The notes under the pieces: model-generated
Told to the model about the DNA's origin: nothing
The model's input: only the letters and a program-made list of their open reading frames with translations
Databases searched by the model: none
Program-made: the position numbers and the translations under genes
Assembly (NCBI RefSeq): GCF_016919065.1
Contig: NZ_JAFFQA010000017.1
Coordinates: forward strand, 1-64,000
Direction of reading: 5' to 3'
DNA length: 64,000 nt
Source: Desulfobulbus rhabdoformis
GTDB taxonomy: Bacteria > Desulfobacterota > Desulfobulbia > Desulfobulbales > Desulfobulbaceae
Shown: one piece after another, positions 23,833 through 32,924 of the stretch
Position numbering within the stretch: the first letter of the stretch is position 1
Layout of the letters: every line of letters begins with the position of its first letter

Positions 23833-25131
23833 TTAGAGCTCCCGTCGATCAATAACCCGTTTGGCCTTACCCTCAAAGCGTTCCAGACTTTTCTCTTCCA
23901 CCAGCTTCACATCGACACTGAGCCCAAGCTCTGAGGCCAGGCGACTTTTGATGGTATCGATCACCTGCCGCTGCTTCTTCATCTGGTCAAAGAAAATTGA
24001 CTCCATAACCTCGACCTTCACCGTGATCTTGTCCGCATGGTTTTCGCGATCGACGATGATTTGGTAATGGGGTTCGGTCTCCTCAACCTCAAAGAGCACC
24101 TTTTCAATCTGCATCGGAAAAACATTCACGCCCTTGATAATCAGCATATCATCAGAACGTCCCATAACCCGCTGCATACGCTTGAGAGTTCGCCCGCAAC
24201 CGCAAGGGCCGGGAATAAACCGGGTCAGGTCGCGGGTCCGATACCGAATCATGGGAAAAGCCTCTTTGGTCAGGGTGGTGATGACCAGTTCGCCCACCTC
24301 CCCTTCCGGGACGGGTTCCAAAGTTTCCGGGTTGAGAATCTCCAAAATAAAATGATCCTCATTAATATGCAGACCGTTACACTCCAAACATTCACCAGCG
24401 ACACCTGGACCCATGACCTCAGAAAGGCCGTAGTTATCGGTGGCAATAATGCCCAGCTTCTGATGAATTTCCTGGCGCATTCCCTCAGACCAGGGCTCGC
24501 CACCAAAGAGACCATAGCGCAGAGAAAGCCCGTTGGGGTTGATCCCCATATCCATCATGGTATCCGCCATGACCAGGGCATAGGAAGGCGTACAGACAAG
24601 CGCGGTGGTCTTGAAATCCTGCATGATCTGAATCTGGCGCTTGGTATTGCCCGCAGAGATGGGGATAACCGAGGTGCCAACGGTTTCCGCGCCATAGTGG
24701 AGACCAAATCCACCGGTAAAGAGGCCATAGCCAAAGGCAATCTGGATGACATCGTTTTTGGTCACACCGGCAGCGGTAATCACTCGTGCCGCCAGGTTCG
24801 ACCAGTTTTTGATGTCATTGCGGCTGTAGCCCACCACGGTTGCCTGACCGGAGGTTCCTGAGGAGGAGTGTACCCGCACAACATCACGCAGGGGCACCGC
24901 AAAAAGCCCATAGGGATAGTTATCCCGCAGGTCCTGTTTCTCGGTAAAGGGAAGACGGCGCAGGTCGTCAAGCGAACGAATGCCCTCGTAATTAAATTTG
25001 ATCTCGTCAAATTTCTTTTTATAGAAGGGGACGTTGGTGCCAACCCGGTACAGCGTCGACTGCAGACGCTCCAGTTGAAGTTGTTCCAAATCCTCCCTTG
25101 CCATACATTCGCGTTCCGGTTCCCAGTACAT
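23833..25131 (-). CDS. paaK: Phenylacetate-CoA ligase (first of two)
   Basis: About 432 residues from [20 protein letters not shown] at 25131. The frame stays open to 25248, but those codons lie partly in the palindromic repeat and do not match the family. It activates an aryl acid to its CoA thioester with ATP. Visible motifs: [20 protein letters not shown] (AMP/ATP P-loop), [17 protein letters not shown] (A5), [10 protein letters not shown] and the C-terminal lysine region [12 protein letters not shown]. In this cluster it may run forward to activate aryl acids or in reverse to make ATP from aryl-acyl-CoA. A close paralogue lies at 31002. Confidence 0.9.
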   Translation of the reverse strand: MYWEPERECMAREDLEQLQLERLQSTLYRVGTNVPFYKKKFDEIKFNYEGIRSLDDLRRLPFTEKQDLRDNYPYGLFAVPLRDVVRVHSSSGTSGQATVVGYSRNDIKNWSNLAARVITAAGVTKNDVIQIAFGYGLFTGGFGLHYGAETVGTSVIPISAGNTKRQIQIMQDFKTTALVCTPSYALVMADTMMDMGINPNGLSLRYGLFGGEPWSEGMRQEIHQKLGIIATDNYGLSEVMGPGVAGECLECNGLHINEDHFILEILNPETLEPVPEGEVGELVITTLTKEAFPMIRYRTRDLTRFIPGPCGCGRTLKRMQRVMGRSDDMLIIKGVNVFPMQIEKVLFEVEETEPHYQIIVDRENHADKITVKVEVMESIFFDQMKKQRQVIDTIKSRLASELGLSVDVKLVEEKSLERFEGKAKRVIDRREL

Positions 25132-25212
25132 AATCGCTTTCTTGTCTAATTTTTTGAGTAATGGCCCTCGTCCATGCTTGATGGGCGGGGACACCGCATA
25201 TTTTTTATTTGG

Positions 25213-25350
25213 GTGTCTTGAATAATTAGATTTTTCAATCAAGGTCAAGGCATGCTTAAAATTTTACCACAGGCATATGATTGATATTCCGAGGATAAAA
25301 TTTTAAGCATAACGCCGAGATTGGAAGAAAAAGCAATTATTCGAGATTCC
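25213..25350. repeat. ~130-bp palindromic repeat, copy 2 (right of paaK)
   Basis: The reverse complement of copy 1 over essentially its full length, with the outer ends GAATAATTAGATTTTTCAATC and AAGCAATTATTC. Together they flank the first paaK as an inverted pair. Confidence 0.85.
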
Positions 25351-25385
25351 CATTTGATTACCACAGAAACTCAGCTGCAATATTT

Positions 25386-25458
25386 GTCGCGGGCAAGGCC
25401 CACTCCTACGATTCCGATAACATTTGGGAGGCTGTAGGAGACGGGCCATGCCCGCGAC
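25386..25458. repeat. REP-type inverted pair, class 2
   Basis: GTCGCGGGCAAGGCCCACTC (25386 on) is answered by an inverted copy ending GGGCCATGCCCGCGAC at 25458. One more copy is at 43870. It is an intergenic palindromic repeat. Confidence 0.75.
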
Positions 25459-25571
25459 AGGGCGAACGGTTTACCGACTCTTTGTCTTTTGTGGAAAAGA
25501 AGTGGCACTTGGCACAAATTCTTCTTTTCCAGCGGAGCTTTAATGGTAATCATATATTTTTAAAGCTGTTG

Positions 25572-26300
25572 CTACTCCGTGACTTTCTCCCGGCCCAAAT
25601 ACGCCCGCTGCACATCGGTGTTGGCCAATAAGATATCACTTGGCCCCTGAACAATAACCTTGCCCACCTCAAGTACATAGCCTCGGTCGGCAATCCCCAG
25701 GGCGGCTTTCGCGTTTTGCTCGATCAAAAGCACGGTATTGCCTTCTTCCCGCAGACGCAGAATAATTTGAAAAATATCACGGACAATCAGTGGTGCCAGC
25801 CCTGTGGAAGGCTCATCCATCATCACCAGTCGTGGCTTGGACATCAGCGCCCGCCCCATGGCCAGCATCTGCTGCTCACCACCGGAAAGCGTTCCGGCAA
25901 ACTGGTTGCGTCGTTCACGCAAAATGGGAAAGAGCTCGTACTGATGCGCAAGCTCTTTATGCACGGCGGCCCGCCCTTCCCGTTTCTGCAACACATGGCC
26001 TCCAAGCAGGAGATTTTCCTCCACCGACATGGATGCAAACACCTGGCGGTTCTCCGGAACCAGAGCACAGCCGGAGGCGACGATCTGGCCCACGGAACTG
26101 CGGCAACAGGGCGTATCGAGAAAATTGATCTCCCCTTTGGTCGGCTTAATCAGGCCAATAATGGTATGCAACAGTGTGGTCTTGCCAGCACCGTTGGCAC
26201 CGATCATGGTGACAATCTCTCCGGGATCAACATGGAGTGAGATATTCTTCAGGACCCGGAGTTTACCGTAGCCAGCGTCGAGGTTTCGAATCTTGAGCAT
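25572..26300 (-). CDS. livF: Branched-chain/aryl amino-acid ABC transporter ATPase LivF
   Basis: 242 residues, full length for LivF. Walker A GANGAGKTTLL (~33-43), signature TLSGGEQQMLAMGRAL (~137-152), Walker B PRLVMMDEPSTGLAP. It powers import with LivG through the LivHM channel. It is the last gene of the livKHMGF run and starts 32 bp after livG. Given its company (ior and paaK genes), the imported substrate is more likely aromatic amino acids or aryl acids than leucine alone; that is inference. Confidence 0.92.
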   Translation of the reverse strand: MLKIRNLDAGYGKLRVLKNISLHVDPGEIVTMIGANGAGKTTLLHTIIGLIKPTKGEINFLDTPCCRSSVGQIVASGCALVPENRQVFASMSVEENLLLGGHVLQKREGRAAVHKELAHQYELFPILRERRNQFAGTLSGGEQQMLAMGRALMSKPRLVMMDEPSTGLAPLIVRDIFQIILRLREEGNTVLLIEQNAKAALGIADRGYVLEVGKVIVQGPSDILLANTDVQRAYLGREKVTE

Positions 26301-26332
26301 GAGATATTGAGTGCGGGAAACGACAAAACCAT

Positions 26333-27127
26333 TTACACGGTTTCATCCTCACCCAGATAAATTTTTATGACTTCTTCGTTTTGCTGAATATTGGCCGGCG
26401 TATCCTCTGCCAGTTTGGAACCAAAACTCAGAACCACGATCTCATCGGAAATATCCATTACCAGCGACATATCGTGCTCCACCAGCAGCACGGTGATGCC
26501 CATATCGCGGATGGCGCTGATCAACCGGGCAACCTCGGCGGTCTCGTAGATGTTCAATCCGGCAGCAGGCTCATCCAGGAGGATCAGCTTGGGCTCTAAG
26601 GCCAGGGCACGGGCCATCTCCACAGCCCGCTGCTGACCAAAGGCCAAACTGGTGGCTTCGGTATCGGCTAGATCGGCAATCCCCAGCAAATCGAGCAGTT
26701 CCATAGAGCGGGCGCGAATGGCCTTTTCTTCTTTCCAGGTCGTGGGCAGCGAGAGCATCCCGGCAAAGAATCCGCTGCGGCTGCGACTGTGTCGCCCCAC
26801 CATGACACATTCAAGGGCGCTCATCCCATGAAAAAGTTTGATGTTCTGAAAGGTACGGGCCATGCCCATGCGCGCTATCTCATAGGTCTTTTGCCCCTCT
26901 ATAGACTGGCCGCAGAAGTGGATACTCCCCTCGCTCACCGGCAGGTTGCCGGCAATGAGATTAAACAGCGTGGTCTTACCGGCACCGTTTGGCCCGATCA
27001 ATGCCTTGATGCTGCCCGTCGGCACCTTGAAGCTGACGTCATTAACGGCATGCAGACCACCAAAGCGTTTATGCACCCCGGAGAGTTCCAGCATGGTCTC
27101 GTTTGCCGGAGAAGTCTTGGGACTCAT
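26333..27127 (-). CDS. livG: Branched-chain/aryl amino-acid ABC transporter ATPase LivG
   Basis: 264 residues. Walker A GPNGAGKTTLFN (~42-53), the LivG-type signature SLAFGQQRAVEMARAL, Walker B LILLDEPAAGLN, and the family-specific C-terminal extension (IYLGEDE). Its start overlaps the end of livM by 4 bp, so translation is coupled. Partner of LivF. Confidence 0.92.
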   Translation of the reverse strand: MSPKTSPANETMLELSGVHKRFGGLHAVNDVSFKVPTGSIKALIGPNGAGKTTLFNLIAGNLPVSEGSIHFCGQSIEGQKTYEIARMGMARTFQNIKLFHGMSALECVMVGRHSRSRSGFFAGMLSLPTTWKEEKAIRARSMELLDLLGIADLADTEATSLAFGQQRAVEMARALALEPKLILLDEPAAGLNIYETAEVARLISAIRDMGITVLLVEHDMSLVMDISDEIVVLSFGSKLAEDTPANIQQNEEVIKIYLGEDETV

Positions 27128-28188
27128 GCTCGACCTCCAATAATCAGCTGCCGTAACAGTGGCCGCAGCTTGAGGCCAAGTATACCTTCCGGCGAAAAAA
27201 GCATCACGAGAATGAGAATGGTGCCAAAAACAGCGTCATCAAAACTGCCAAAGACTCCGCGCAGGGAGAGAAAGGTCAGGCCGACACCCATGATCAGCGT
27301 TCCCCAGAGATTGAGCATTCCGCCCACCGCCACCAGGGCCACATAGCGCACCGACTTAGCCATCGAGGCCTCGGAAGGCCCGATCCCCCCGTTGTAATGG
27401 GTCAGGAGCACACCGGCCACGGCTGCGTAGATGGCACTGAGAACAAAGACTTTGAGTTTAAAGCGTCCGGCATTGATACCAGAGGCCTCGGCAGCCTCCT
27501 CCGAGCTGTGCAGGGAGCGCAGCGCCCGGCCCACCCGGGAACCGATCAGGTTAATGAGAAAAAGCATGCCCACAATAAGCAAGGTCCAGGAGGCGTAAAA
27601 GTTCAGCACCCGATGACTCATATCGCCGCTGATGGTGAGAAAAGGCAGCATATCAAAACCGGGGACCTCGGTAATGCCATCGGACTCACCAAAATACGGC
27701 ATGGCCAGAAAGATGCGGTAAACAATGGTGCCAAAGCCCAGAGTAGCCATGGCCAGATAATGTCCTTTGAGCTTGAGCACGGGAATGCCGATAACAAGTG
27801 CCACCAGTCCGGCGGTGGTAACGGCCACAATGCACGCCAACCAGGGGGTGAAGGTCATCTGGCTTAGGCCATAGATATCCTGCCCATGCACGATCACCCC
27901 AGCCTTATCCAGCAGTTGTACCCACCAGTTTTGGGCAAAGGGTTCCAGGTTGCGGGTGGTCAGGGCTGCAGCAAGATAGCCGCCAATGGCAAAAAATCCG
28001 GCATGGCCGATGGAAATCTGCCCGGCGTAGCCCATGAGCACCCCCAGGCCGATAATGACCAGACCATAGTAGGCCGACATGGTCAGCTGGGTCAGATAGT
28101 ATTGGGTGCCGGTCCACACCGTGAGCAGGTGCAGGGCCACCATAAGCACCCCGAGACCAATGAGTGGAAGATAGTTTCGGGTCTTCAT
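27124..28188 (-). CDS. livM: Branched-chain/aryl amino-acid ABC permease LivM
   Basis: 354 residues with about ten membrane helices, from YLPLIGLGVLMVALHLLTVW to the last near TILILVMLFSPEGILGL. YAGQISIGHAGFFAIGGYLA is the conserved LivM entrance motif, and the EAA-like loop is around ALRSLHSSEEAAEASGIN. It overlaps livH by one base and livG by four. It forms the inner-membrane channel with LivH. Confidence 0.92.
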   Translation of the reverse strand: MKTRNYLPLIGLGVLMVALHLLTVWTGTQYYLTQLTMSAYYGLVIIGLGVLMGYAGQISIGHAGFFAIGGYLAAALTTRNLEPFAQNWWVQLLDKAGVIVHGQDIYGLSQMTFTPWLACIVAVTTAGLVALVIGIPVLKLKGHYLAMATLGFGTIVYRIFLAMPYFGESDGITEVPGFDMLPFLTISGDMSHRVLNFYASWTLLIVGMLFLINLIGSRVGRALRSLHSSEEAAEASGINAGRFKLKVFVLSAIYAAVAGVLLTHYNGGIGPSEASMAKSVRYVALVAVGGMLNLWGTLIMGVGLTFLSLRGVFGSFDDAVFGTILILVMLFSPEGILGLKLRPLLRQLIIGGRA

Positions 28189-29078
28189 CAGAAATCCTTT
28201 AATCGAGCAGCGTCACCGGACCCGAACAGGCCGTGGGGTTTAACAAAAAGAATCACCAGCAAGATGGCAATGGAGATCGCATCCTGAAAGGCAAGGGGCA
28301 CAACGGAGACAGAAAACGCCTCAATGATTCCCAGAAGGATACCCGCCAGTACCGCAGCTCCAGAGTTCCCCAGCCCCCCAAGGATTGCGACGGTAAACCC
28401 TTTGAGAGCAAGTGCTGAGCCACTGTCGTACTGGGTATAGGTGATCGGTGACATTACGCAACCGGCCAGGGCGCCGATTCCCGCGCTCAGCATAAAGGAG
28501 AGCGTGACCATGTTGCGGGCATTGATGCCGCAGAGCAGTGCCGCGGTCCTGTTGGCGGAGCAGGCGCGCATCTCACGACCAATGGGCGTGCTCTTGAAGA
28601 ACAGGTTCAACCCGGCCACCATGACTGCGCTGGCAAGAATCACCCAGACAACCTGGGGTGAAATGTGGACGCTGCCAATGGAAAAGGTGGTGATCTCGTT
28701 GCCGTAGAAATAGGGCAGACTGCGAATGGATTCACCCCAGATATGCAGTGCCACCTCCTTCAGCAGAATCGAAATACCAATGGTGATGATGATCATCCGC
28801 ATCACCGAGGGGCTCTGCAGCCAGCGGATGAACAGAATCTCAATGGCAGCGCCGATGAGCATGGTCAAGGCAACTGCGCTGGCAATGGCCAAAGGCAACG
28901 GCATAAAATGAAGCAGCGAGATCGAGATCATACCGCCGAGCATGACAAATTCGCCCTGGGCGAAATTGATGATGCCGGTGGCGTTGTAGATGATATTGAA
29001 CCCGATGGCGACAACGGCGTAGATGGAGCCGTAGGTGATGCCGGCAAAGAGGTATTGGAAAAAAAGGTCCGGACTCAT
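28188..29078 (-). CDS. livH: Branched-chain/aryl amino-acid ABC permease LivH
   Basis: 296 residues, about eight helices. FAGITYGSIYAVVAIGFN, then ATGIINFAQGEFVMLG, is the family's N-terminal motif; the loop MRACSANRTAALLCGINARN is the ATPase contact. It starts 168 bp after the substrate-binding gene; a perfect hairpin lies in that gap and may lower its expression relative to livK. Confidence 0.92.
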   Translation of the reverse strand: MSPDLFFQYLFAGITYGSIYAVVAIGFNIIYNATGIINFAQGEFVMLGGMISISLLHFMPLPLAIASAVALTMLIGAAIEILFIRWLQSPSVMRMIIITIGISILLKEVALHIWGESIRSLPYFYGNEITTFSIGSVHISPQVVWVILASAVMVAGLNLFFKSTPIGREMRACSANRTAALLCGINARNMVTLSFMLSAGIGALAGCVMSPITYTQYDSGSALALKGFTVAILGGLGNSGAAVLAGILLGIIEAFSVSVVPLAFQDAISIAILLVILFVKPHGLFGSGDAARLKDF

Positions 29079-29196
29079 GAACAGTGACTGGATCGTAAAA
29101 GTCTACAGAGCAGCTTGGAGCTTCCAAGACGCTCTAGAAAATGTCCATCCTCTACAGGCACCAAAGATGCCGGGAGTGGACATAAGGCCTTAAAAA

Positions 29197-29228
29197 GCAG
29201 ACCGGCGGGGAGCACCCCGCCGGTCTGC
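29197..29228. terminator. Hairpin between livK and livH (attenuator or processing site)
   Basis: GCAGACCGGCGGG pairs perfectly with CCCGCCGGTCTGC around a six-base loop. No strong T run follows. In ABC operons such a hairpin after the binding-protein gene commonly raises its level over the downstream permease genes. Confidence 0.65.
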
Positions 29229-29245
29229 AACTCTATCGGCTCCGC

Positions 29246-30406
29246 TTATTTCCCCTGGTAGAGGATGAACGCACCGTCTTTGACCGTCATCATGGCAAAG
29301 GAATCGATGGTGAGCCCGTTGTGATCTGCAGGAGAAAAGGAAAACATACCACCAACACCGGCAAAATTTTCTAACCCTTCCACAGCGTCACGTACCTTGG
29401 CGCGGTCGTTCCCACCTTTTTTGATCGCTTCCACGACCATGTTCATGGCATCGTAGGCATAGCCGCCAAAGGCAGAGGCATCTTCTTTGTATTTGGTCTC
29501 GTAATCGCTTTTGTACTGGACCAGACGCGCCTTCTGCGGGTTGCTCTCTTCGAGCTGATCAACCACCAAAAGACGACCACAGGGAAAGATGATCCCCTCG
29601 GCTGCCACACCGGCGGCCTGGGCATATTTGATGTTGCCAAAACCGTGGGACTGGAACAGGGGAACCTCCCATCCGACCTGACGCATATTTTTGGCAATAA
29701 TGGCCTGGGCCGGAACCACGGACCAGTTGATGACCGCCTGGATGGAAACATCGGATTTAAGCTTTGCCACCAGGGCGCTCAAATCAGTGGCCTTGCTATC
29801 ATAGGTCTCAGAAATCGCAACCTTGACCCCATAGGTAGGAGCCATTTTTTCCAATTGCGCCTTCCCGGCCTTGCCAAAACCATCATTGCCCGCGGTAATG
29901 GCTATGGTGGTAATGCCCAACCGCTGCATCTCCTCAAAGATCATCTGGGCGGCAAAGGAATCTTTCTGGGGTGTCTTGAACACATGTTTGGCTACAGGGT
30001 TGACAATGACCTCGGCTGCGGCACAGGAGATAAGGGTGGTCTTGCCTGCTTCGGCAATTTTCTTCACAGCCATGGATTCACCCGAGGTGGACGGCCCGAT
30101 GATGGCAACAACTTTGTCTTCTTCGATCAACTGTTTGGCAAAGGAGACCGCTTTTTCCGAGTGTCCCGCCGTGTCTTTGACGATAAGTTCAATGGTATCT
30201 CCGTTGATACCACCGGCCTTGTTGATCTCGTCCACAATCATCTGCGCGCTTCTGGCCTCTGGGCCACCAAGAAAGGAGGCCGGTCCGGTCACGGCAAAGA
30301 TTGCACCGACCTTGACGGTACCGGCCCATGCCGGTGCCAGCATGGTGGACAAAGCCAGGCAACAGGCTGCTCCTCCAAGAGCCAAACATTTGATACTACG
30401 TTTCAT
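29246..30406 (-). CDS. livK: Liv-type substrate-binding protein
   Basis: About 386 residues from MKRSIKCLALGGAACC at 30406; the upstream ATG at 30418 adds four codons. A signal peptide ends near APAWA. The mature protein is a type-1 periplasmic binding protein of the LivJ/K family: VKVGAIFAVTGPASFLGGPE, then GGINGDTIELIVKDT, IIGPSTSGESMAVKKIAE and AFGGYAYDAMNMVVEA. It captures the amino acid in the periplasm for LivHMGF. A hairpin follows the gene. Confidence 0.92.
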   Translation of the reverse strand: MKRSIKCLALGGAACCLALSTMLAPAWAGTVKVGAIFAVTGPASFLGGPEARSAQMIVDEINKAGGINGDTIELIVKDTAGHSEKAVSFAKQLIEEDKVVAIIGPSTSGESMAVKKIAEAGKTTLISCAAAEVIVNPVAKHVFKTPQKDSFAAQMIFEEMQRLGITTIAITAGNDGFGKAGKAQLEKMAPTYGVKVAISETYDSKATDLSALVAKLKSDVSIQAVINWSVVPAQAIIAKNMRQVGWEVPLFQSHGFGNIKYAQAAGVAAEGIIFPCGRLLVVDQLEESNPQKARLVQYKSDYETKYKEDASAFGGYAYDAMNMVVEAIKKGGNDRAKVRDAVEGLENFAGVGGMFSFSPADHNGLTIDSFAMMTVKDGAFILYQGK

Positions 30407-30536
30407 GGTTCCCCCCATTTTGTGTGTAGTAATTTTGATTGAAGAAGAAGCCTTGCCGCAGCAGAGAGCAGCAGCAAGGCCTCGTTTACAGCCTGCAGTT
30501 CTTTATCAAGAGTAGAAAAATGAACTCAAGCTCTCG

Positions 30537-30968
30537 TTAAATGGAGCAGATCTGCTCTCCATTGAGCAGCGTAAACCCGCTTTGCTGCATAACCGCAATG
30601 GCCTTGTCCATGTCATCAAAACGAAAGATGAGCACGGCATTGTCACTGCTTTTATTGACAAAGGCATACATATACTCGACGTTGAGTTCGGCCTCATGGG
30701 CAACCTTGAGCACGCTGGCCAGGCCACCGGTTTGATCCGGCACCTCAACCGCGATAACGTTGGTCTTGCCCACGGTGAAACCACCTGCACGCAGGGATTC
30801 CTTGGCCAGGTCAACCTTATCGACAATTAAACGTAAAATACCGAAATCAGCCGTATCGGCGACGGAAAGCGCGCGAATATTAATGCCCTTTTCCGCAAGG
30901 ATACGAGTGATTTCAGCCAGACGTCCTGATTTATTTTCTAAAAAAACCGCAATCTGTTCTACACGCAT
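30537..30968 (-). CDS. Tandem ACT-domain protein
   Basis: 143 residues from [20 protein letters not shown] at 30968. Two ACT domains follow each other: 1-66 ([20 protein letters not shown]) and 70-143 ([20 protein letters not shown]). ACT domains bind amino acids and tune enzymes or regulators. With no catalytic domain, and placed between paaK and the liv genes, it is likely a small amino-acid sensor for this pathway; such proteins are often found beside PaaK in anaerobes. A 33-bp gap separates it from paaK. Confidence 0.85.
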   Translation of the reverse strand: MRVEQIAVFLENKSGRLAEITRILAEKGINIRALSVADTADFGILRLIVDKVDLAKESLRAGGFTVGKTNVIAVEVPDQTGGLASVLKVAHEAELNVEYMYAFVNKSSDNAVLIFRFDDMDKAIAVMQQSGFTLLNGEQICSI

Positions 30969-31001
30969 GCAATCCTCCAATATCTTAGGTGGAAATTCCG
31001 G

Positions 31002-32303
31002 TCAAATTTTGCGGCGATCAATAATTCGCTGCGCCTTTCCCTCGGAACGCTGAATGGAGCGCGGCTCCACCAGCTTGACCTTGGTGGTGACACCGAGCAT
31101 ATCCTTGATCTCTCCCTGAATCTTTTTGGACAGATTTTCAAGGACACGAATTTCATCGGAGAAGACCTGCTCGCTGACCTCAACCAGAACCGACATTACA
31201 TCCAGGTTGCCTTCGCGGGTCACCTCGATCTGGTAATGCGGCTCAACCCCTTCAATCCCGACGAGAACATGCTCAACCTGTGACGGGAAGACGTTGACCC
31301 CGCGGATGATGAGCATGTCATCGGTACGACCGGTGACCTTCTCCATACGAATCAGGGTCCGACCACAACCACAGGGCTCAAGGAAGAGGCGGGAGATATC
31401 CTTGGTCCGGTAACGGATCAGCGGGAAGGCCTCCTTGGTGAGGGTGGTAAAGACCAGCTCTCCGGTCTCCCCGTACGGCAGCACTTCCAGGGTATCGGGG
31501 TCGATGATCTCGGGCAGGAAATTGTCCTCAAGAATATGCATGCCTTTCTCGGAATGGGTACATTCCATGGACACGCCAGGCCCGATAACCTCGGAAAGGC
31601 CATAAATATCCAGGGCTTTGAGACCAAGTTTTCTCTCAACCTCTTCGCGCATGTTCTCACTCCAGGCCTCGGCACCGAAAATGCCCACCCGCAGTTTCAA
31701 CTCCTCGGGGTCGACGCCGACATCGGCAATGGCATCAGCGAGGTTCAAGGCGTAGGAGGGGGTAGAGAGCAGGACGGTTGAACCAAAATCGCGCATGATC
31801 GAAATTTGGCGTTTGGAATTACCGCCGGAGACAGGAATAACTGTCGCCCCCAGAGCCTCAATGCCGTAATGCGCACCAAGCCCGCCAGTGAAGAGCCCGT
31901 AGCCATAGGCGTTGTGCACCATATCGCCCCGGGTCACCCCTGCCATGGTCAGACAACGCTTTATGACGGATGCCCAGAGGTTGATATCCGCCTGGGTATA
32001 GCCGACAACCGCCGGTTTTCCGGTGGTTCCCGAGGTAGCATGGATACGGATAACATCATCCATGGGCGTGGCGAAGAGCCCAAAGGGATAGTTTTCCCGC
32101 AGATCATCCTTGGTGGTAAAAGGCAGTTTGCTCAGATCCTTGAGCGACTGAATATCACCGGGTTTCACTCCAGCCTGATCCATTTTTTTCTTGTACGGCA
32201 GGACATTGTCGTACATGCGGTGCACCAGGGCCTGCAGTCGTTTGAGCTGAATTGACTCCAGCCCGGCCCGTGGCAACGATTCGATTTCTTCCACCCACAT
32301 CAT
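31002..32303 (-). CDS. paaK: Phenylacetate-CoA ligase (second)
   Basis: 433 residues; GAGG lies seven bases before ATG 32303. Same fold and motifs as the copy at 23833: [20 protein letters not shown] (P-loop), [29 protein letters not shown]-terminal [14 protein letters not shown]. It lies 36 bp after iorB. Indolepyruvate oxidoreductase makes aryl-acetyl-CoA; this ligase would convert it to aryl acetate with ATP formation, or work in the reverse direction. The two copies may differ in substrate. Confidence 0.92.
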   Translation of the reverse strand: MMWVEEIESLPRAGLESIQLKRLQALVHRMYDNVLPYKKKMDQAGVKPGDIQSLKDLSKLPFTTKDDLRENYPFGLFATPMDDVIRIHATSGTTGKPAVVGYTQADINLWASVIKRCLTMAGVTRGDMVHNAYGYGLFTGGLGAHYGIEALGATVIPVSGGNSKRQISIMRDFGSTVLLSTPSYALNLADAIADVGVDPEELKLRVGIFGAEAWSENMREEVERKLGLKALDIYGLSEVIGPGVSMECTHSEKGMHILEDNFLPEIIDPDTLEVLPYGETGELVFTTLTKEAFPLIRYRTKDISRLFLEPCGCGRTLIRMEKVTGRTDDMLIIRGVNVFPSQVEHVLVGIEGVEPHYQIEVTREGNLDVMSVLVEVSEQVFSDEIRVLENLSKKIQGEIKDMLGVTTKVKLVEPRSIQRSEGKAQRIIDRRKI

Positions 32304-32339
32304 TCAATTACCTCTCTATTTTCTGGCCTGCATACACAA

Positions 32340-32924
32340 TCAGGCGTAGACTGCCGCGCGTCCGGCGGAGAATGCTTTTTTATTGACCTCGCGGAACTGC
32401 TCCTTGACCGTGGTATCGATCACCTCGATAAAGACATTGGGATCGACCGCCAGGAAGTTGGACATCGCCCCGACCATGGCCACATTGGCGGTACGCAGCT
32501 CACCCACGGATTCAGCCACGGCAAAAGCATCGATGGCAACCACGTTGATCTGGCGGGATTTGAGCTCATCCAGAATATTTTCCGGATACTTGGCCTTGCC
32601 CAGAGCAACCGCAGGCGGCAGTATTTTCTGGGTGTTCACCACCACGGCGCTGTCTTTATGCAGGTAGGGCAGATAGCGCACCGCCTCCAGGATCTCAAAG
32701 GCGACCAGAATATCGGCGCTGCCCGGTTCGATCAGGGGCGAGTAGACCTTCTGGCCGTAGCGCAGGTGGGCTTCAACCGAGCCACCACGTTGGGCCATAC
32801 CGTGGACCTCGCTTTTTTTGCAGTCGTACCCGGCTGCCAACTGGGCATGGGCGGTCAACTCGCTGGCCAGCAGGATGCCCTGCCCGCCCACACCGGAAAA
32901 GAGAATATTGCCGCTCTGTTTCAT
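32340..32924 (-). CDS. iorB: Indolepyruvate:ferredoxin oxidoreductase, beta subunit
   Basis: 194 residues from MKQSGNILFSGVGGQGILLA at 32924; its ATG overlaps the iorA stop (TAATG), which fixes the start. It is the gamma-type domain of 2-oxoacid oxidoreductases: GVGGQGILLASELTAHA, then KKSEVHGMAQRGGSVEAHLR and PGSADILVAFEILEAVRYL. With IorA it oxidatively decarboxylates arylpyruvates (from Phe, Tyr, Trp) to aryl-acetyl-CoA, reducing ferredoxin. Cytoplasmic. Confidence 0.95.
   Translation of the reverse strand: MKQSGNILFSGVGGQGILLASELTAHAQLAAGYDCKKSEVHGMAQRGGSVEAHLRYGQKVYSPLIEPGSADILVAFEILEAVRYLPYLHKDSAVVVNTQKILPPAVALGKAKYPENILDELKSRQINVVAIDAFAVAESVGELRTANVAMVGAMSNFLAVDPNVFIEVIDTTVKEQFREVNKKAFSAGRAAVYA

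Noticed and set aside
25132..25248. Extra 39 N-terminal codons for the first paaK
   Set aside because: They run into the palindromic repeat and do not match the family start at MYWEPERE.
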